Of a DNA stretch of 47,715 nt, positions 23,658 through 32,277 are shown one piece after another; the first letter of the stretch is position 1, and the number at the start of each line of letters is the position of its first letter. The position numbers and the translations under genes were made by a program. The notes under the pieces were generated by a model. The model was not told the DNA's origin. It searched no databases and was given only the letters and a program-made list of their open reading frames with translations. Source of the DNA: Rubrivivax sp. (lineage in GTDB: Bacteria > Pseudomonadota > Gammaproteobacteria > Burkholderiales > Burkholderiaceae_C); NCBI GenBank assembly GCA_026125665.1, contig JAHCKS010000034.1, positions 1 through 47,715 of the forward strand, read 5' to 3'.

Positions 23658-24953
23658 ATGCCGGCACTCCAGGGCCCGGTTCTTTGGCGATGGATCGGCA
23701 TCGCGGCGGCCGTGCTGTCGGCGTGGGGTTGCGGCGGCAGCGCGGCCCCCGCCGCTGACGAGTGGGTGATTCCGTCCACCAGCGGCACTCGTTATCGGGC
23801 CGTGCACATGGGGGGCAACTGGGGCACCAACGTCGAAGCGTCGAAGACCCTGCCTCCAGGGTACTTCGAGTATCTGCGTGACCTCAACGTCAACTGGGTC
23901 GGCATATCGGTGGCGTTGCATGTCGACGACAGCCTCGATCCCACCGTCGAGCGCAAGACCAGCGGCGTGCGCATCCCCACCTTCGCCGACGACGTGCTGA
24001 CGAGGATGATCCGGGCCTTCCGCACCCGTGGCTTTCAGGTCTACCTCACCCTGGCCTTTGAGCTCGAGGAGGCGCGCACAGCGGCTCGACCGCTGCAGCG
24101 GTGGCAACTCGGCGACCCTTTCGCGCCCGACGAAGACCCGTCGATCGTGCGCAGCGCGTGGCCCTGGGCCACCGATCACCCCGATCACGCGCGGTTCGTC
24201 GCGGACTTCTGGCGAACCTACACGGAACAGGCAGTGCACTTTGCGCGCCTCGCGCAGGCCGAAGGCGTGGCCTTGTACTCCTTGGGCACCGAGACCGACC
24301 GGCTGTTCCGCTCGCGCCCCGGCGGCCGCTGGCCGAACGCGTTTGGCAGCGAGTTGAAGGCCATGGTGCAAGCGGTGCGCGCCGTCTATGGCGGGCGACT
24401 GACCTACGACATGCATTACGACGCGGTCAAGACGCGCACCTACTTCGGCCCCGGGTCCGACCCCCTGTGGGCGGATCTTGGGCTGGACGTGATCGGCTTG
24501 AGTGCCTACTTCGAGCTGGCCGAGGCGCCGCCCAGCGCCGTGACCGGCATCGCGGCGCTGGAGTCGGCGTGGGAGCGCATCTTCGACGATCACCTGCTGC
24601 CGCTGAAGGCGCGCAACCCGGGCAAGCCGATCGTGTTCACCGAGTTCGGCTATGTCGATTCGACTCGCGCGCCGTTCGAGCCGAACGCCGAGGCGTTCAC
24701 GCCGCGCATCTTCGTCGATCGCGACGGCAACACCCTGGACGATGGCGAGGAGACTCAGGCCCACATCATTCGCGCGCTGTTCAACGTGATGAGCCGTCGC
24801 GCCGATGTCGTCGAAGGCGCCTTCCTCTGGGAGACGATGATGGCCGACGGCCCCACCTGGGCAGCCGGCTTCGCCGGGATGCGCACGATGAGCGTGCGCG
24901 CGAAGCTGGCCGAGGTCGATGTACGTGCGGAGTACGGCCAGTGGGCGAAGTGA
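23658..24953 (+). CDS. Glycoside-hydrolase-like TIM-barrel lipoprotein
   Basis: A 431-residue exported protein. Residues 1-25 form a signal peptide ending with a possible though imperfect lipobox (SAWGC, Cys25). The mature part begins with the RAVHMGGNWGTN segment and continues as a (beta/alpha)8 barrel (VNWVGISVALHVDD, GFQVYLTLAFEL). Two glutamates lie in typical catalytic positions: Glu212 in LGTETDRLF and Glu329 in VFTEFGYVD, as in clan GH-A enzymes. The layout most resembles GH113-like or uncharacterised TIM-barrel glycosidases. Substrate unknown. It directly follows the broken Calx-beta gene and precedes a PEP-CTERM protein, suggesting an exopolysaccharide or surface role. Confidence 0.72.
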   Translation: MPALQGPVLWRWIGIAAAVLSAWGCGGSAAPAADEWVIPSTSGTRYRAVHMGGNWGTNVEASKTLPPGYFEYLRDLNVNWVGISVALHVDDSLDPTVERKTSGVRIPTFADDVLTRMIRAFRTRGFQVYLTLAFELEEARTAARPLQRWQLGDPFAPDEDPSIVRSAWPWATDHPDHARFVADFWRTYTEQAVHFARLAQAEGVALYSLGTETDRLFRSRPGGRWPNAFGSELKAMVQAVRAVYGGRLTYDMHYDAVKTRTYFGPGSDPLWADLGLDVIGLSAYFELAEAPPSAVTGIAALESAWERIFDDHLLPLKARNPGKPIVFTEFGYVDSTRAPFEPNAEAFTPRIFVDRDGNTLDDGEETQAHIIRALFNVMSRRADVVEGAFLWETMMADGPTWAAGFAGMRTMSVRAKLAEVDVRAEYGQWAK

Positions 24954-25086
24954 TCCTCGCTGGAGCGCGGCACCGCGCCGAGATGCCGTTCATCGCCGGT
25001 GCGGTCCGCACAAGCCCCGAGGCGGATCACCGGTGCTCTCGAACCTGCTCTGGTGCTGCCTGACTTCGTTCGACAGGGAGAGCCTC

Positions 25087-25773
25087 ATGTCGTGTTCTGC
25101 GCTCAAGGGTCTCGGCTGCGCCATCGCGCTGGCGGCCGCAAGCTCACTCATCAGTGCCGCTCCTCTGGTCAGCGGCTTCGACGCCGGGGCCGGGGGGTGG
25201 CTCGTTGACTCCAGCCAGGGCACGCAGGGCGTGACCGACTTCGCCTGGAACCCCGCCGGCGGCAACCCCGGTGGGCACCTGTCCGCCCGCGACATCGGCG
25301 ATCAGGGCGGGTGGTGGTTCCTGTCGCCGCTAACATGGGGCGGCGACTGGACCGGGTACCTCGGCGGCACGATCCGCTTCGATGTGTTCTCGATCGCCGG
25401 CCAGGGCACGGTGATGAACCCGCCGGTGGAAGCCGTCGTGCTGGTGCTGGAGGACGGTGGACGCCTGCGGGCGCGCGGCAGCGCCGGCGCGGCGCTCGAC
25501 CAGTGGGTCTCGGTCGAGGTGCCGCTGGTCGCCGAGAGCTTCAATCTCACCAACAGCAGCTACGCCAGCTTCGATGAAGCCCTCGGGCACGTCGTGCGGC
25601 TGGTCATCCCGGGCGATTTTGTCTACCGGCAGAACGACGTCACGCGGCTGGACAACGTGCAGGTGCGCGCGGTGCCGGAGCCGGGCACGCTGTCGCTGCT
25701 GATGGCGGCCCTGCTCGGCTGCGCTGCGATCAGGGCACCGCGCCGACAATGCCGGAGTCGGCGTTTGCGCTGA
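25087..25773 (+). CDS. PEP-CTERM sorted exported protein, laminin-B-like
   Basis: A 228-residue protein with an N-terminal signal peptide (IALAAASSLISAAP, residues 12-25). The central region SGFDAGAGGWLVDSSQG to LDNVQVR resembles a laminin B (domain IV) carbohydrate-binding-like module (GGWWFLSPLTWGGDWTGYL, GTIRFDVFS). The C-terminus has the PEP-CTERM sorting signal: VPEPGTLSLLMAALLGCAA followed by a basic tail. Such proteins are processed by exosortase EpsH and accompany exopolysaccharide production in betaproteobacteria. No exosortase gene is in the window. GGGAGAGCCTC precedes the ATG. It is convergent with the alpha/beta hydrolase gene. Confidence 0.85.
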   Translation: MSCSALKGLGCAIALAAASSLISAAPLVSGFDAGAGGWLVDSSQGTQGVTDFAWNPAGGNPGGHLSARDIGDQGGWWFLSPLTWGGDWTGYLGGTIRFDVFSIAGQGTVMNPPVEAVVLVLEDGGRLRARGSAGAALDQWVSVEVPLVAESFNLTNSSYASFDEALGHVVRLVIPGDFVYRQNDVTRLDNVQVRAVPEPGTLSLLMAALLGCAAIRAPRRQCRSRRLR

Positions 25774-25860
25774 CCATCCTGGACCGCGCCGGTCGCGGTG
25801 CGACACCGAGGTCAGGCACGTTCTTGCTCGTTCGAACCGAGGGGGTTGGATCCAAGTTGA

Positions 25861-26811
25861 TCAGCGTCCGCGATCTCGGACGTAGCGGTCGAGCCAGCCG
25901 CGCACGAGCCGTTCAACTTCGCCTTGGTGGGCGCTGAGGTCGTGGTCACCACCCTCGAAGAGGACCAGGCGGAACGTATGTCCCGACTGCAACAGTGCCG
26001 AGGCCATGCTCAGGGTCTGCGTCGCACTTACGCGCTCGTCGGCGGTTCCGTGCAGCAGCAGGATCGGCGTGCGTCTGCTGAGCCTCTCGGGCCAACGGAC
26101 TGGCGAGCGACTGACCAGCGCCCTGTGCCGGTCCTCCTGGTAGCCCGGAACCAGGGCCGAGTACACCAAGTCTTCCAGTTCAGGCCGCCGCGCGACGGTA
26201 TCGAAGGCATCGGACATCCCCGAGGCCACGATGGCTGCCGCGATCCGGTCGGTCCTGGTCAGGGCCATGTAGGTCATCATTCCGCCACGGCTCCAGCCGA
26301 ACATGCCGATCCTGCGCGGATCCACGCGTGGCAATGACTGCAGCAGCGGCACGAGGTTCAGCACGTCGTTGATGTCCGCGCCACCGAACTCCTCACGGCC
26401 TTCCCCGCCCGCATTGCCGCGGTACTGACTGGCCACGACCACGTAGCCCCACGACGCGATCCGTGCGAGCACCCATACGGCAGTGTCATCGTCGAGCGCT
26501 CCGAACTCGCGATTGCCTCCGCGGTTGTAGATGACGCATGGCAGCTTCTGACCCTGCCGCGGCATCGCCAGGTAGCCCTTCACGCGCAAGCCGTCGCTGA
26601 GGTAGGTTAGTGACCTCACTTCGACCCGAGCGAGGACCGAGCGAACGTCGGCTCTTCCCGCCGCCATGCGCCGGATCTTCTCCTCCGGCAGCGCGACGGC
26701 GACCGATGCAACGAGCTTGCCATCATCGGTAACGACCGGTTGAGTCAGGACGCCTCGTGCGACCACCAGTGCCATCAACACCACGCCCTGGCCGAAACCC
26801 AAGCGAGTCAT
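25861..26811 (-). CDS. Exported alpha/beta hydrolase, S9-peptidase-like
   Basis: A 316-residue alpha/beta hydrolase from ATG 26811; ATG 26817 is an alternative. The N-terminus is hydrophobic (GFGQGVVLMALVVARGVL) and may direct export. The fold elements are YLAMPRQGQKLPCVIYNRGG, an oxyanion region, the nucleophile elbow GWSRGGMM, the acid-bearing LLLHGTADERV and the His in GGDHDLSAH. The pattern fits the prolyl-oligopeptidase (S9)/dienelactone-hydrolase-like class. It lies 60 bases downstream of the TIR-WD40 gene in the same direction and probably shares its transcript. Codon usage is less extreme in GC than in the metabolic operons. Substrate unknown. Confidence 0.82.
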   Translation of the reverse strand: MTRLGFGQGVVLMALVVARGVLTQPVVTDDGKLVASVAVALPEEKIRRMAAGRADVRSVLARVEVRSLTYLSDGLRVKGYLAMPRQGQKLPCVIYNRGGNREFGALDDDTAVWVLARIASWGYVVVASQYRGNAGGEGREEFGGADINDVLNLVPLLQSLPRVDPRRIGMFGWSRGGMMTYMALTRTDRIAAAIVASGMSDAFDTVARRPELEDLVYSALVPGYQEDRHRALVSRSPVRWPERLSRRTPILLLHGTADERVSATQTLSMASALLQSGHTFRLVLFEGGDHDLSAHQGEVERLVRGWLDRYVRDRGR

Positions 26812-26870
26812 GCACATGCGCGGGCGGGGCAGTCCTGCATCAGCCAACCGACACCTCACCGTCAGGCGTT

Positions 26871-29762
26871 TCAGTTCCGAAGTGGCGCCGCTCGCGGGCG
26901 CGCCCGGGCGTCCGGGGCAATCGGCTGCGCCGGACGCGGCAGGTCCGCGCACTGGCACGTGTAGGGAATCGCTTCCGATACCCACTGCCGCCACTCGCGC
27001 AGGCTCATGTTGCGGCCGAGCCTTGCACACACCGCCTCGGCAGGTGCGTTCGGAACCCTCCAGCGACGCAAGCCCCCATCGTCCGAGGCCGCGACCAGGT
27101 TCTCCCCGTCGGGGCTGAACACGACCCCCCGCACGCAGTGGCCGTTCTCCGCGGACCGCGCTTCACGACCACCCTCGATCGGCTGGCCGAGCGGCGCGCC
27201 CGTCGCGAGGTCCCACAAGCGCACCTGCCCGTCGCATGCACCCGATGCGATCCGGCGCCCGTCGGGGCTGACGGTGACAGCGGTCACCCAACCGCCGTGC
27301 CCCGGCATCGGTGGCTCGATGGGGGCGCCGGTATTCGGGTCCCAGCGACGCAAGCTGTTGTCCCCACCGCCCGTGACGACGGGAGCGCCTTCGGGTCCGA
27401 AGGCGATGCCCGTGATCGCCTGGCCGTCGTGTCCGCACTGTGGTTTTTTCTCGGTCCGCCGCTGCCCGGTGACGCCGTCGGCGAGCAGGAGGCAGCCGAG
27501 GTCGTTGCCCGCGGCGACGAGGCGGCTGCCCCGGTCTCGGCTGAAGGCGACGCTGCTCAAGCGGTTGCCCCCGGCGTGCAAGGGCTCCGGCGTCAGCGCC
27601 TGGCCCGTCGTGGCGTTGCGCAGGTGCAGTGCGCCATGCCGATCCCACCCTCCGAAGGCCAGGCGCTCGCCACCGGCGTTGAACGCCACGGACATCACCT
27701 CGGCGCCTCGCTCCGCATGCTCCTCGGCGAGCTTGCCAGCGCCGACGCGCCACACGATTAGAGTCGATCCAGGCCCCTCGAACGTCCGCCCGCCATCGAA
27801 CTTGGTCGTCCCGCTGCCGGACACCAGCCGCCGCCCGTCAGGCGAGAAGGCGATGCTGTTGACCGCTGCGGCGTGCCCAGCCGCGGGCACGCCCAGGGCG
27901 GCGACGCCGCCATCCACGTCGACCAGCCGCAGCCTGCCGTCGCTGCCACCGATGGCAAATTGCTCCTTGCGCGGGTTCGAAGCCAGCGCAGTGATCCGGC
28001 CGACCTGCGCTTCGATCGACCTGCCGAATGACCATTGATCGCCAAGATCCCACAGGCGCACCGTGCCGTCGTTGCCGCCCGAGGCGAGAACCCGGCCGTC
28101 GGGGCTGAAGGCGAGGGCACGGACAGTGCCAGTGCGGTCGCGTCCGTGCACCAGCGACACGGCAGCCTCGCCGCTGGTGCGCGCCTCGTGAATCGCGATG
28201 TCGCCACCCCAACCCGCCGAGGCGAAGCGAGGCTTGCTGCCGCACCCGGCGGCGACCGTCAGGACAACCACACCACGATCGACCGCAGCCGCGGCGGGCG
28301 CGCGTGCGCTCGTGTCCCACTGCCGCAGCCGGGCATCGTCGCCACCCGACGCCACGAGGTGGCTCCCGGGGCAACCGAATGCCACGCTGCGAGCTGCGCG
28401 GTGCCCACCGACATCGCCCCGATGCGGACCGAGCGGTTCCCCGTCCTCCTGACCTGTGCGGGCGTCCCAGAAACGGACTTTGCCGCTTCCACCGGTGGTG
28501 GCGATGCGGCTGCCGTCCGCGCTGATGGCCACGCTGGTCAACCATCCGGGATCGGCCTGTTGCGGCGGCCCAAGCGATGCGCGCGCCTGCGCATCCCAGC
28601 GCGTCAAGGAGCCGTTGACGTGGCCCGCAACGACGATGCCTCCCCTGCCCACGGCAACGCTCGCGATTGCGCCCCGATGGGCAGGGAGGGCGGCACCCAT
28701 GGCCGTGCCCGACGACGGATCCCAGAAACGAAGCGTGCCCGCTTCGTCCGCCGTGACGATGAAGCGGCCGTCCGGGCTGTACGCGATTGCGTTGACGATG
28801 GTGGGGTGCCGCAGCGGCGGCACGACCGGCACGCCGCGGTGCGCATCCCAGAGCCACAGGTTGTTCCCGGCGACGACGGCTACGCGCCGGCCGTCCGGGC
28901 CGAAGGCGAGCGAACCAACGGCAGCGCCTACCGCCATCAGCTTCAGCAGCCGCGGGCTCGACATCAGGGAGTCGAGCAGTGCGCCCTCCGTGGCCGGCGA
29001 CGGACTCAGGCGATGCGCGGCCACCATCTGGAGCATCGACCGCTCGTGATCCTCAGCGCGGGCCAGCATGGCCTTCGACTCGAGAACCAGACGCGAGGCC
29101 TGCTCTCGCCGCAGAGCAGCCTCGGCGACCCTCGTCCGCTCGAACCAGTCCCTGCCGGCCAGCGCCAGGAGGCCGGCGAACACCGCCAGCCCGCCAGCCA
29201 AGAGCCAGCGCCATCGCAGGTTCGACCTCGTTGTCGTGAGGGCGAGCGCCAGGTCCTTGACCACCTTGTCGCTGGCTACACCCTGCTCGATGGCCGCCTC
29301 CGTCTCGTTGAGCAGTACCCTGTCCGCGCCGGGCAACCACACGGGGATCGGGACGACGGCGTCAGCGGCGTCCTCGACTGGCGCGGCGTCTCCCGGCTGC
29401 GGCAGGACCGCGCCGACATTGACGACGACGATCCGGTCGTCGGCATGCCTGCGTCGGAACCGCTCGACCTCTCTGCGCACCCCGCCCGGGTTCACCAGCA
29501 AGTGGCGGTTGACGATGACCACCAGCACCTTCGAACGGTCCAGCAACCTGTCCAGCGTCGCCCAGAGCCTGTGCCCCGGCGGCAGGTCGTCCTCGCAAAG
29601 GAAGACGGCGAAGTCACGCTGCTTCAGGCGCCGGGCCAGGTCGGTGGCGTAGCGCAGCGTTCCGCGCGGCGGCTCCCCCAGGGCAAACGAGATGAAGAAG
29701 TCGTGCCCCAACAACCGTGAGACGGCAGTTGGGGCGTGCGCCGGAGCGGAAGCTTCAGTCAT
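26871..29762 (-). CDS. TIR domain - transmembrane - 14 WD40 repeat protein
   Basis: A 963-residue protein of unusual layout. Residues 18-120 form a TIR domain (HDFFISFALGE, FLCEDDLPPGHRLWATLD, KVLVVIVNRHLL). Glu98 in VRREVERF is placed like the catalytic glutamate of NAD-cleaving TIRs. A transmembrane helix follows at about 186-203 (WLLAGGLAVFAGLLALAG), and a coiled-coil-like stretch at 205-250. About fourteen WD40 repeats then run from 272 to 900, enough for two seven-bladed propellers (for example SPDGRVLASGGNDGTVRLWD). The tail carries a VCARLGRNMSLREWRQWV motif often seen after WD40 in bacterial signalling proteins. The methyltransferase gene is 72 bases upstream and the hydrolase gene 59 bases downstream. 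A defence or cell-death signalling role is possible but unproven. Confidence 0.88.
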   Translation of the reverse strand: MTEASAPAHAPTAVSRLLGHDFFISFALGEPPRGTLRYATDLARRLKQRDFAVFLCEDDLPPGHRLWATLDRLLDRSKVLVVIVNRHLLVNPGGVRREVERFRRRHADDRIVVVNVGAVLPQPGDAAPVEDAADAVVPIPVWLPGADRVLLNETEAAIEQGVASDKVVKDLALALTTTRSNLRWRWLLAGGLAVFAGLLALAGRDWFERTRVAEAALRREQASRLVLESKAMLARAEDHERSMLQMVAAHRLSPSPATEGALLDSLMSSPRLLKLMAVGAAVGSLAFGPDGRRVAVVAGNNLWLWDAHRGVPVVPPLRHPTIVNAIAYSPDGRFIVTADEAGTLRFWDPSSGTAMGAALPAHRGAIASVAVGRGGIVVAGHVNGSLTRWDAQARASLGPPQQADPGWLTSVAISADGSRIATTGGSGKVRFWDARTGQEDGEPLGPHRGDVGGHRAARSVAFGCPGSHLVASGGDDARLRQWDTSARAPAAAAVDRGVVVLTVAAGCGSKPRFASAGWGGDIAIHEARTSGEAAVSLVHGRDRTGTVRALAFSPDGRVLASGGNDGTVRLWDLGDQWSFGRSIEAQVGRITALASNPRKEQFAIGGSDGRLRLVDVDGGVAALGVPAAGHAAAVNSIAFSPDGRRLVSGSGTTKFDGGRTFEGPGSTLIVWRVGAGKLAEEHAERGAEVMSVAFNAGGERLAFGGWDRHGALHLRNATTGQALTPEPLHAGGNRLSSVAFSRDRGSRLVAAGNDLGCLLLADGVTGQRRTEKKPQCGHDGQAITGIAFGPEGAPVVTGGGDNSLRRWDPNTGAPIEPPMPGHGGWVTAVTVSPDGRRIASGACDGQVRLWDLATGAPLGQPIEGGREARSAENGHCVRGVVFSPDGENLVAASDDGGLRRWRVPNAPAEAVCARLGRNMSLREWRQWVSEAIPYTCQCADLPRPAQPIAPDARARPRAAPLRN

Positions 29763-29834
29763 TGGGTTCCGGCGGATAGCTGGTCGTCGCGACGCGGCAG
29801 CCGAAGATCGCCCGCGAATCTTCGATGCCGGCCG

Positions 29835-30617
29835 TCAGCACCGCGTCGCCACGAACAGGTAGCGGTTGAGGCTGAAGAACCAGCGCCCGGCCGCGGCTTC
29901 CTGGTTCAGTTCGTCGGCCCAGGCCGAGGCGTCGGCGGCATGGCCGCCCTCCGCTCGCGCGACGAAGTCCGCGATCAGCGCCACCATCTGGCGGCTGTAG
30001 CTGTCCTCGCAAGCCGACGGGTTGTACAGCGGCATCACTTCGGTGCGGCGCAGCTCGAAGCCAGCGCCCGCCAACCGCGCAGCCAGCGTGCGCGGCAGGC
30101 GCGGATGCGGCGCATGTGCTTCCCAGCTCGCCATCACGCGCTCGTGGCGGGCGCGGTCAGGCGTGGCCCAGACGATGGAGTCCCAGTCGGTGTCGACGAC
30201 GACCAACCGCCCCTGCGGCCGCAGCACCCGGTGCAGCTCGGCCAGCGCCGCATCGACGTCGGCCACGTATTCGAGCACCTGGGTGCTGATGGCGGCGTCG
30301 AACTCGCTGTCGGCGAGCGGCAGCGACGTCGCGTCGGCCTTCAGCCAGCAAAGTTGAGGTCGGCCGGCCGTCAGGCTGCGAGCGTACGCCAGCAGCGGCT
30401 CGCTGATGTCGACGCCGCACACCTTGCCCCTCGGCCCCACCCGCTCGGCCAGCAGCAGCGCGAGCAGCCCGGGACCGGCGCCGACGTCGAGCACGTGTTC
30501 TCCAGCCTGCAGCGCGAGTGCGGCGGCGAACGCCTCGCGCTGGGCCGCCACGTCGGGCGTCCGATAGACCGCCACGAGGCGGCGCGTGGCTTCGGCGTCG
30601 TATTGCAGCGTGCGCAC
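29835..30617 (-). CDS. SAM-dependent class I methyltransferase
   Basis: A 260-residue methyltransferase. Motif I is HVLDVGAGPGLLALLLAERV. The acidic end of strand beta2 is CGVDISEPLL, followed by DATSLPLADSEFDAAIS and VLRPQGRLVVVDTDWDS. The layout is that of Methyltransf_11/25 proteins such as UbiE-like and arsenite methyltransferase-like enzymes, but no CxxC arsenic signature is seen. GTG 30617 is chosen as the start because AAGGGGA lies ten bases upstream and the frame before it is low in conservation. It is 72 bases upstream of the TIR-WD40 gene in the same direction. Substrate unknown. Confidence 0.85.
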   Translation of the reverse strand: MRTLQYDAEATRRLVAVYRTPDVAAQREAFAAALALQAGEHVLDVGAGPGLLALLLAERVGPRGKVCGVDISEPLLAYARSLTAGRPQLCWLKADATSLPLADSEFDAAISTQVLEYVADVDAALAELHRVLRPQGRLVVVDTDWDSIVWATPDRARHERVMASWEAHAPHPRLPRTLAARLAGAGFELRRTEVMPLYNPSACEDSYSRQMVALIADFVARAEGGHAADASAWADELNQEAAAGRWFFSLNRYLFVATRC

Positions 30618-30724
30618 GAGATTCCCCTTCGGCTCACCTTGTGCCCCGCACCACGCGCGTGTGCGTCGAGGCACGGGCCCGTCTTGCGCTGCGTCGCGTA
30701 TGCCGCCGAGTCGCCCGCGTGTCA

Positions 30725-30738
30725 TTGAAGCAGTTCAA
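30725..30738 (+). promoter_or_regulatory. Palindromic FNR-like box before radical SAM locus
   Basis: TTGAA-GCAG-TTCAA is a perfect inverted repeat matching the FNR consensus at 8 of 10. It lies between the divergent methyltransferase (30617) and the small ORF at 30837, 105 bases from that ATG. A TACAGT hexamer, the same as in the nsrR promoter, occurs at 30823-30828. Confidence 0.5.
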
Positions 30739-30836
30739 GGATTCCGGAATGCGCCAGGTGTGCCCGCAACAGCGCACCGGCGGCGGGGCGAGATCGGCCC
30801 TGCCGAGTGCGTGCCGGCGGCGTACAGTGCCGCCGC

Positions 30837-30968
30837 ATGAGCATCTGCGACAACGGTGCCGCCGGACGGAGCCTGCGCTGCGCGCCCGTCGAGCGGGCAG
30901 CGTCGGGCTGGCTGCGTTTCGGCATCACGGCGCTGCCGCCACACGGGCCGCCGCCGTCGGCGCGCTGA
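30837..30968 (+). CDS. Small ORF, possible radical-SAM precursor peptide
   Basis: A 43-residue ORF, ATG 30837 to TGA 30968, ending 60 bases before the radical SAM gene. The peptide begins MSICDNGAAGRSLRCAP and ends in a proline-rich tail LPPHGPPPSAR, with two cysteines and a central SGWLRFGIT segment. It does not match a precursor family I recognise, and there is no strong ribosome binding site. Position directly before a SPASM-type radical SAM gene, with no other gene between, makes a RiPP precursor conceivable. A chance ORF in GC-rich DNA is equally possible. Confidence 0.3.
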   Translation: MSICDNGAAGRSLRCAPVERAASGWLRFGITALPPHGPPPSAR

Positions 30969-31028
30969 GCCCGAGCGCGCCGCGGCCGTAGCGGCCGCGA
31001 CCAGACCGCCTGTCGTAACGGAGGTGCC

Positions 31029-32204
31029 ATGGCTATCAGGACCATCGAATGCGTGCCGGCCGCCGCTGCGCCGGTGTCCGACCCCGATCCCATCGTCGGC
31101 GGCCGCGTCGAGCTGCAACTGCTCACCACGCTCAAGTGCAACCTGAAGTGCAGCTACTGCTCGCTCGGCGTCGGCGACGTGCTCGGTTCGCAGACCGAGC
31201 TGAAGTACGACCTCGATCAGCTCGAGCGCTTCGGCGCCACGCACCTGGCGGGCAAGGAGATCGTCGTCACCTTCTACGGCGGCGAGCCGACGCTCAACCG
31301 GCCGATGATGGAGGCGGTGATGCGCCGCTTCCCGGCCTGGCGCTACCAGCTGCAGACCAACGGCACGCTGCTCGACGACGTGCCCGGGTGGGTGCTGGCG
31401 AAGCTGTCGAACATCCTCGTGTCCATCGATGGCGGCGAGGCCACCACCGACGGCTACCGCGGCCGCGGCATCTGGCGCCAGGTGATCCGCAACCTCGGCC
31501 GGGTGCGCGGCCTGGTCGGCGGCAGCATCACCGCGCGCGTGACCTGGGGCAACCCGGAGACGAGCTTCGAGGAGCTGGACGGGCTGGCCTCGGCGTCAGG
31601 CACGATCGACTATCTGTACTGGCAGTTCGTCGCCGGCGAGATGTACGGCGAAGACTCGCTCGCCAAGCGGCGTGCGGCGCTGGTGCAGCTCATCAATCGC
31701 TTCTTCGCTTCCACCGACACGCTCTATCCGCTGGTGCCGGTGATGGGCATGGTGCGCAACAAGCTGCTGCCCAACCGCGCGCGCGAGCTCTATGCCGGGC
31801 TGACGCAATGCCGCGTCTCCACGCACCTGCTCAACGTCATGCCCAGCGGCCAGATCTACCCCTGCCCGGACATGATGTACTCGCCCTCGATGCTGATGGG
31901 CGAGATCCAGGGGAACTGGCTGAAGAAGAGCCCGCTGCAGCCCACGGCGAGCATGCCGTGCGAGGGCTGCGAGGCGTTCGCCTGGTGCCGGCGCAACTGC
32001 ATGAAGAATCTCTGGCTCGGCTACGTGAAGGGCGACGAGCGCTACCGCGTCAACGTCGTCGATCCGATCTGCGAGCTGATCCGCTTCATGGGCCGCGAGA
32101 CCGACCGCCATTCCCCGCAGGCCTGGTTCGCGCAGCTGCCGCTGCCGCTGCGCCGGCAGCTGGTCGACGCCGAGATCTACGAGTACGTGGAAGTCATGCC
32201 GTAA
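31029..32204 (+). CDS. Radical SAM/SPASM-domain protein
   Basis: A 391-residue radical SAM enzyme. Cys37-x3-Cys41-x2-Cys44 (CNLKCSYC) binds the SAM cluster, and YGGEPTLN is the GGE motif. The C-terminal SPASM-type region holds Cys261, Cys279, Cys311, Cys314, Cys320, Cys324 and Cys348, enough for one or two auxiliary [4Fe-4S] clusters (MPCEGCEAFAWCRRNC). Such enzymes usually modify peptides or mature proteins. Excellent Shine-Dalgarno GGAGGTG before ATG. An FNR-like palindrome lies further upstream, which would suit an oxygen-sensitive enzyme. The possible 43-residue substrate peptide is described separately. The target is unknown. Confidence 0.88.
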   Translation: MAIRTIECVPAAAAPVSDPDPIVGGRVELQLLTTLKCNLKCSYCSLGVGDVLGSQTELKYDLDQLERFGATHLAGKEIVVTFYGGEPTLNRPMMEAVMRRFPAWRYQLQTNGTLLDDVPGWVLAKLSNILVSIDGGEATTDGYRGRGIWRQVIRNLGRVRGLVGGSITARVTWGNPETSFEELDGLASASGTIDYLYWQFVAGEMYGEDSLAKRRAALVQLINRFFASTDTLYPLVPVMGMVRNKLLPNRARELYAGLTQCRVSTHLLNVMPSGQIYPCPDMMYSPSMLMGEIQGNWLKKSPLQPTASMPCEGCEAFAWCRRNCMKNLWLGYVKGDERYRVNVVDPICELIRFMGRETDRHSPQAWFAQLPLPLRRQLVDAEIYEYVEVMP

Positions 32205-32277
32205 GAGCCGGGGCGGCAGAAATCGAGGCCCGTGCCCGGGCGGCTCGCGACACTGGGCGAGGCGCGCGCCGCGCGCT

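Noticed and set aside
25783-25799. Hairpin ACCGCG-N5-CGCGGT as a terminator between the PEP-CTERM and hydrolase genes
   Set aside because: A six-base GC stem without a T-run is expected by chance in this base composition.
28035-29720. Plus-strand ORF of 561 codons opposite the TIR-WD40 gene
   Set aside because: The minus-strand frame shows regular WD40 repeats and a TIR domain; the plus frame is compositionally biased shadow.
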